From positions 1 to 10,353 of the forward strand of contig CALDGV010000611.1 of NCBI GenBank assembly GCA_937941745.1: DNA of 10,353 nucleotides. Direction: 5' to 3'. Under the pieces are notes generated by a model. It was not told the DNA's origin, made no database searches, and saw only the letters and a list, made by a program, of their open reading frames with translations. Position 1 is the stretch's first letter; the number at the start of each line of letters is the position of its first letter. This stretch comes from an uncultured Prosthecobacter sp. GTDB taxonomy: Bacteria; Verrucomicrobiota; Verrucomicrobiia; Verrucomicrobiales; Verrucomicrobiaceae. A program made the translations under genes and the position numbers. Of this stretch, positions 7,040 through 10,353 are shown piece after piece.

Positions 7040-7865
7040 CACCCATGAAAAGCCGCTGACTGAGCCGCCAGCGTAGCGCATAGGGCATCACTGACACGAG
7101 CCGCTCGACGAGCAGAGTGGCCACTGATGCCAGAGGTGTATCCCAACGCCTTCCAAACCGATACACACTCATCCTGCCAAATCCATGGCGGCGTCCGAGG
7201 GCGGCGATTTCCGCGTAAGTCCACTCATGCATGTGAAAACCTTGAGCCGTCTGTGAGAAATACCGCGAAATGTCGTGAGGCCCTGAAAACTGATGTGGTG
7301 TATCCAACACATAGCAGCCACCAGGTTTAAGGGCCCGTGCCACCAGTTCCATGTGAGGCGCGACATCCTCAGGATGGAGATGCTCGAGAAACTGATAACT
7401 AAAAGCCACATCAACGCTTGCCGGCGGTAATTCCAGCCGAAAGCCGTCAAAGACGGTCATATGAAAGTTGGATGGGCAGACGAGACCTGATGCACGCTGG
7501 TCTGAAATGTCTGCCGCATAGACTTCCTTGACCTGATCAGCCACCGCACAGGCCAGACGGCAGTCACCTGGAGCAATCTCCATGAAAACCGTCTCGGGTT
7601 TGAGCAGCCCCCTCAATATGCCAAGTCGGGCCAGCACACTTCTTCGAGACTCCTCTTCGCTCTCTCTGCGATGCAACCTTGGGTGGTCGGGCACTTTGCG
7701 GAAAAGCTCATCATAGAGTCTGGCAAACAATTCCGCCCGCTCTTCCCGGCGGCTGCAGCGAATCTGATCACCCAGCGATTTCTCCACCTGAAAGTGATTC
7801 CATAGCTGTGCTGCCGTGCGGCCTGTCCGGCTGATGTCACGAATGGGAGTCGCTGGAGTATTCAT
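7011..7865 (-). CDS. Class I SAM-dependent methyltransferase
   Basis: A 284-residue protein. An N-terminal helical, charged region of about 90 residues (TAAQLWNHFQVEKSLG, then an RREERAELFARLYDELF helix) comes before the SAM fold. Motif I is FMEIAPGDCRLACAVAD (about 94-110), a loosely conserved glycine loop; the strand-2 acid is in VYAADIS (D119); VDVAFSYQFLEHLHPEDV (151-168) and ALKPGGCYVLDTPHQF follow. The C-terminus has a basic, partly hydrophobic section (ASVATLLVERLVSVMPYALRWRLSQRLF) that may touch the membrane. ATG 7865 has a weak AGGT at a usable distance and lies 13 bases after the ligase-like gene, so the two are probably co-transcribed. The substrate is unknown; a sugar of the polysaccharide or its lipid carrier is likely from context. 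Its last 29 bases overlap the convergent glycosyltransferase gene. Confidence 0.82.
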   Translation of the reverse strand: MNTPATPIRDISRTGRTAAQLWNHFQVEKSLGDQIRCSRREERAELFARLYDELFRKVPDHPRLHRRESEEESRRSVLARLGILRGLLKPETVFMEIAPGDCRLACAVADQVKEVYAADISDQRASGLVCPSNFHMTVFDGFRLELPPASVDVAFSYQFLEHLHPEDVAPHMELVARALKPGGCYVLDTPHQFSGPHDISRYFSQTAQGFHMHEWTYAEIAALGRRHGFGRMSVYRFGRRWDTPLASVATLLVERLVSVMPYALRWRLSQRLFMGVTACLWRNS

Positions 7866-7878
7866 GTGAAACCTAAAA

Positions 7879-9399
7879 TCAGATGCTGATGAAGCTCGTC
7901 ATCATCCGCTGCCACGTATAAATGACGGCAACCAAAAGCAGGATCATTAACACCAGATCAACGATGCCGAGCCTTCTCCAGCGCAGCCCTGGCACAGGAC
8001 CTTCATGATCATCCGGAATAAGGGATTGCAGCTCTTCCGGACTGTCAGCGAGGCTGAATCGCGAGTAATCGACCGTTGTTCCTGCAGCGGTATTCTCTTC
8101 GTTCTCATGACCCGAATGAATCTGTTGTTTTGCGCTGACAAGACTGTCACCAGGAATAGAATCGCCAATCTGCGAGCCCTGCACGCCGTCCAGAGCATCG
8201 GAAGCCACATCCTGAGCGGCCTCACCTGACAACTGTTTAGGATGGCAGGTCATCAGGCGGTGAAAAGCCGCTGTCGCCCCTGCCAGCATGAAATAGTCTG
8301 TGTGATAGGCTCGATCGATCATCCATGCTGACGCCGAAAACGATGCTGTCAGGGAAAGAAGCACACGCTGGCATCTTTCCATCACCTCATCATCCTGCAG
8401 CGGCTGTGCTTGGTAAAGCGTCCGGCCATTCGCATAGAGGATGCCCACAAAAAGAAACAGTCCGACATAGCCCAGATCCGCACCAACATTCACATATGAA
8501 CCATGGGTCGCCTTCCGGATGAGGCCATAATCAGGGGTTTCGATCCAGGCTTCAAATTTCTTCCATCCCTCTCCAGTGCGAGTGTTCTCCATGGCATTAT
8601 AAGCCATCTGCCAGATCATGAGACGCCCCATGATGCCCTCCTCCTTGCTGCTCAAGTTCTCCATGCGCGGCAGAAGCTTAATGGCACCCAGTCCTGCGGT
8701 TAGAAGCACAGCTACAATGAAAATCTGCACCACCTTGGGCTTCCGAAACATGAAGCAAACGGTGCTGGCAGCGGCACAACTCAGGTAAGCACCTTTAGAT
8801 TCGGTTTCGTAAACCACCTGCGCAGCTAGCCAGATGATACCGAGCCCAATCAGGCGCGACTGGCCCGAACGTCTCCAGACAAACCAAAGGTATGCGACTG
8901 GAATGATCGAGGCAGCACCATGACCTAGGGAATTCGGGTTGTTGTAGATCCAGGTATTGAGGGCCAGGCGCCCACCAAAGCTTTCTGTCAGGTCATCCGA
9001 GCCCGGAGCAAGTTCAAACCCATAAATGGTTGAGGCCGCGAGGATGGCGACTCCTGTGAGTCCCCAAACCCAGCATCCTACAAACCTGTAAAGCTTGCGG
9101 GAAGTATTGAGAGCTAGCGCACTGACATAATAAAAAGCGCCAAAAGGAATCATGGCCTTGGCAGTTTCCACCCAGCTGCCTGTTGTCCAGACAATCCAGC
9201 CGAGATAAGCCACAACCAGCCAGTCGGCCGGGCTCTGTTTGAAGTGCTTGAACTCAAGCCCGCCCTCCCGGCGCCACAATCCTATCATGCCGACCAACAT
9301 GGCATAAGTCATGAACCCAAAACCGCCCATCCCCGGCAACCAGTCCTGTGGTCTCACAAACCACAGCAAAACGGCGGTGCAAACGGCTACAAAGTCCAC
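7879..9399 (-). CDS. O-antigen ligase / Wzy-like polymerase membrane protein with C-terminal tail
   Basis: A 506-residue polytopic protein. The first ~380 residues hold about ten hydrophobic helices. Family-typical pieces include an N-terminal RPQDWLPG turn (16-23), IYNNPNSLGHGAASIIPVAY (about 151-170), ESKGAYLS (200-207, compare the usual SRGA), GRLMIWQMAYNAM after a long outer loop, and THGSYVNVGADLGYVGL (298-314), close to the WaaL signature H[NSQ]x9GxxG except for G300. This family transfers or polymerises undecaprenyl-linked glycans on the outer face of the inner membrane. Residues ~384-475 are hydrophilic and acidic, followed by RWRR and one more hydrophobic helix (about 478-496). The start is GTG 9399; an in-frame stop lies 7 codons upstream, so no longer form is possible. 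It follows the kinase gene after 45 bases. Ligase versus polymerase cannot be decided from sequence. Confidence 0.8.
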   Translation of the reverse strand: MDFVAVCTAVLLWFVRPQDWLPGMGGFGFMTYAMLVGMIGLWRREGGLEFKHFKQSPADWLVVAYLGWIVWTTGSWVETAKAMIPFGAFYYVSALALNTSRKLYRFVGCWVWGLTGVAILAASTIYGFELAPGSDDLTESFGGRLALNTWIYNNPNSLGHGAASIIPVAYLWFVWRRSGQSRLIGLGIIWLAAQVVYETESKGAYLSCAAASTVCFMFRKPKVVQIFIVAVLLTAGLGAIKLLPRMENLSSKEEGIMGRLMIWQMAYNAMENTRTGEGWKKFEAWIETPDYGLIRKATHGSYVNVGADLGYVGLFLFVGILYANGRTLYQAQPLQDDEVMERCQRVLLSLTASFSASAWMIDRAYHTDYFMLAGATAAFHRLMTCHPKQLSGEAAQDVASDALDGVQGSQIGDSIPGDSLVSAKQQIHSGHENEENTAAGTTVDYSRFSLADSPEELQSLIPDDHEGPVPGLRWRRLGIVDLVLMILLLVAVIYTWQRMMTSFISI

Positions 9400-9444
9400 A
9401 GCAGAGGCAGGAAGAAGTCAGCAGCACAGCTCCAAGGCTCACGA

Positions 9445-10299
9445 TCAGGCATCTGCCAGTTGGGTGTATGAAGGATCGTAATACTTGGGATAGTAGGACG
9501 AATAATAATAATAATTCTCCAGCTTGCTTAGATCCACGCCGTTCAGCACAAATCCATAAACAGGCGTTTTCGTCCCACTCAATATCTCAAGTGCCGTGCG
9601 AACGTCTCGCTGAGTGGTTTGATCTGCCCGGATCACCATGACCACTCCATCGACGCTTTCACTAATCATCAAAGCATCGGCAAGTCCCAGCAAAGGAGGG
9701 TTATCAATGATGATGCGATCATATCTTTGGCGCATCTCCTGAATCATCTCACGAAACGCCCGGTTGCTCAGCGCTTCGAATTTGGAAAAGGAACCTTTGC
9801 CCCGGGTAATAACATCCAGTCCTTCCACGGGAGTCTTGATGATGACGTCATCAATGGAAGGCACCTGTTTGGTAAGGAATCCGGCCAAGCCCGCATTCTG
9901 CTCATCAGGAAGCATCCGATGCACGCGCCCTCTTCGAAGGTCTCCGTCAATCCACAGTGTTTTTAAGCCTGCATCTGCGAAAGATCGGCAAAGCAGGCTG
10001 CTCATGGTGGTTTTACCTTCACTTGGTCTGGCACTAGTGACCATGATCACCTGGCATGGGTTATCAGCCGGGACATGCAGCGGAATGCTGCAGCGAATGA
10101 TCCTGAAAGTTTCAGAGAGATGCACCTCATCCTCTCCACTGGTTTCGCGAAAAGGCTCAAGGGCACTGCTGGGGCAGGACGGAACGACCCCTAAAGCGTT
10201 GAGCCCTGTCATTTTTTCGGTCTCGACAACCAGTGAGGTCGTGGAGCGGAACTGTTCCAACATGAAACAGGTGCCACTTGCGATTCCGACACCTAACAC
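9445..10299 (-). CDS. Wzc/CapB-type bacterial tyrosine kinase domain, 5' part apparently interrupted
   Basis: Up to 284 residues from GTG 10299. It begins in a membrane helix (LGVGIASGTCFMLEQF), then TEKMTGLNALGVVP, the usual link between the second Wzz helix and the kinase. Kinase marks: SETFRIIRCSI (compare E.FR.LR), Walker A TSARPSEGKTT with K96, Walker A' TLWIDGDLRR (D118, D120), Walker B RIIIDNPPLLGLADA (D199) and a C-terminal cluster of nine tyrosines (263-278). These enzymes autophosphorylate the tyrosine tail and control chain length and export of polysaccharide. The usual PNP.ELL motif after GLDV is replaced by FSKFEALSN. In-frame codons upstream of 10299 still read like the family (LLPNKYKLLGYALV) but hit TAG at 10345-10347. 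ATG 10263 is a later start that would omit the helix. It is either a 5'-truncated gene, a split CpsC/CpsD-like pair, or an error near the window edge. Confidence 0.82.
   Translation of the reverse strand: MLGVGIASGTCFMLEQFRSTTSLVVETEKMTGLNALGVVPSCPSSALEPFRETSGEDEVHLSETFRIIRCSIPLHVPADNPCQVIMVTSARPSEGKTTMSSLLCRSFADAGLKTLWIDGDLRRGRVHRMLPDEQNAGLAGFLTKQVPSIDDVIIKTPVEGLDVITRGKGSFSKFEALSNRAFREMIQEMRQRYDRIIIDNPPLLGLADALMISESVDGVVMVIRADQTTQRDVRTALEILSGTKTPVYGFVLNGVDLSKLENYYYYSSYYPKYYDPSYTQLADA
9501..9516 (-). repeat. Triplet repeat coding for a run of four tyrosines
   Basis: On the plus strand the bases read as five aat units in a row with a closing t. On the coding (minus) strand this gives AAT followed by four TAT codons, the core of the kinase tyrosine tail. 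Slippage here would change the number of tyrosines without shifting the frame. Confidence 0.75.
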
Positions 10300-10353
10300 A
10301 AGCGCATATCCAAGTAGCTTGTATTTGTTTGGTAGTAACGTCTTCTAGTCGCG
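10300..10353 (-). pseudogene. Possible remnant of the Wzz part of the kinase gene, with in-frame TAG
   Basis: In the kinase frame the minus strand reads R-D-stop-K-T-LLPNKYKLLGYAL before the first usable start codon. The segment after the stop matches the short Pro-Asn-Lys stretch and transmembrane helix that normally end the Wzz domain in Wzc-like proteins. The other two frames of these 54 bases show no better continuation. Only two codons upstream of the stop are visible, so whether a Wzz domain continues off the window cannot be seen. Confidence 0.45.

Noticed and set aside
7040..7130. Possible terminator after the plus-strand operon
   Set aside because: No GC-rich hairpin followed by a T-tract could be found, and the region is coding on the minus strand.

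Overview
The window looks like part of a bacterial surface- or exopolysaccharide locus. It is GC-rich, Gram-negative-like DNA. Most genes lack a convincing Shine-Dalgarno sequence. The gene mix (Wzc/CapB-type tyrosine kinase, O-antigen-ligase-like membrane protein, sulfotransferase, several SAM methyltransferases, an exosortase-type GT4 sugar transferase) would suit the Planctomycetes-Verrucomicrobia group, perhaps a Prosthecobacter-like verrucomicrobium. That placement is an inference from style, not from a marker gene.

Layout: (1) 1-847, minus strand, the first ~282 codons of a GT4 glycosyltransferase whose C-terminal part lies off the window. (2) 874-7039, plus strand, a compact run of six genes: OafA-like acyltransferase, PAPS-type sulfotransferase, class I methyltransferase, an unusual GT-B glycosyltransferase, a zinc-finger methyltransferase, and a GT4 sugar transferase. 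Spacing ranges from an 8-base overlap to a 41-base gap, so they are probably one operon. (3) 7011-10299, minus strand, read from the right edge inward: a Wzc/CapB-like tyrosine kinase, an O-antigen-ligase/Wzy-like membrane protein, and a third methyltransferase. The two strand blocks converge with a 29-base overlap of coding ends. No stretch above 300 bases lacks a gene.

Working together (inference): glycosyltransferases build a lipid-linked repeat unit; the methyltransferases, acyltransferase and sulfotransferase decorate it; the ligase/polymerase-like protein joins repeat units or transfers the glycan; the tyrosine kinase controls chain length and export. No initiating sugar-phosphate transferase, Wzx flippase or Wza exporter is in the window; they would be expected nearby.

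The most notable points are an in-frame stop codon that cuts the tyrosine kinase off from its expected Wzz domain, a six-gene block oriented against its neighbours on both sides with extremely tight junctions, and a ligase-like protein with a long hydrophilic tail ending in an extra membrane helix. I saw no CRISPR array, insertion sequence, tRNA, rRNA or convincing terminator. I do not see a clearly new system; this is best read as a decorated polysaccharide locus with several odd details.
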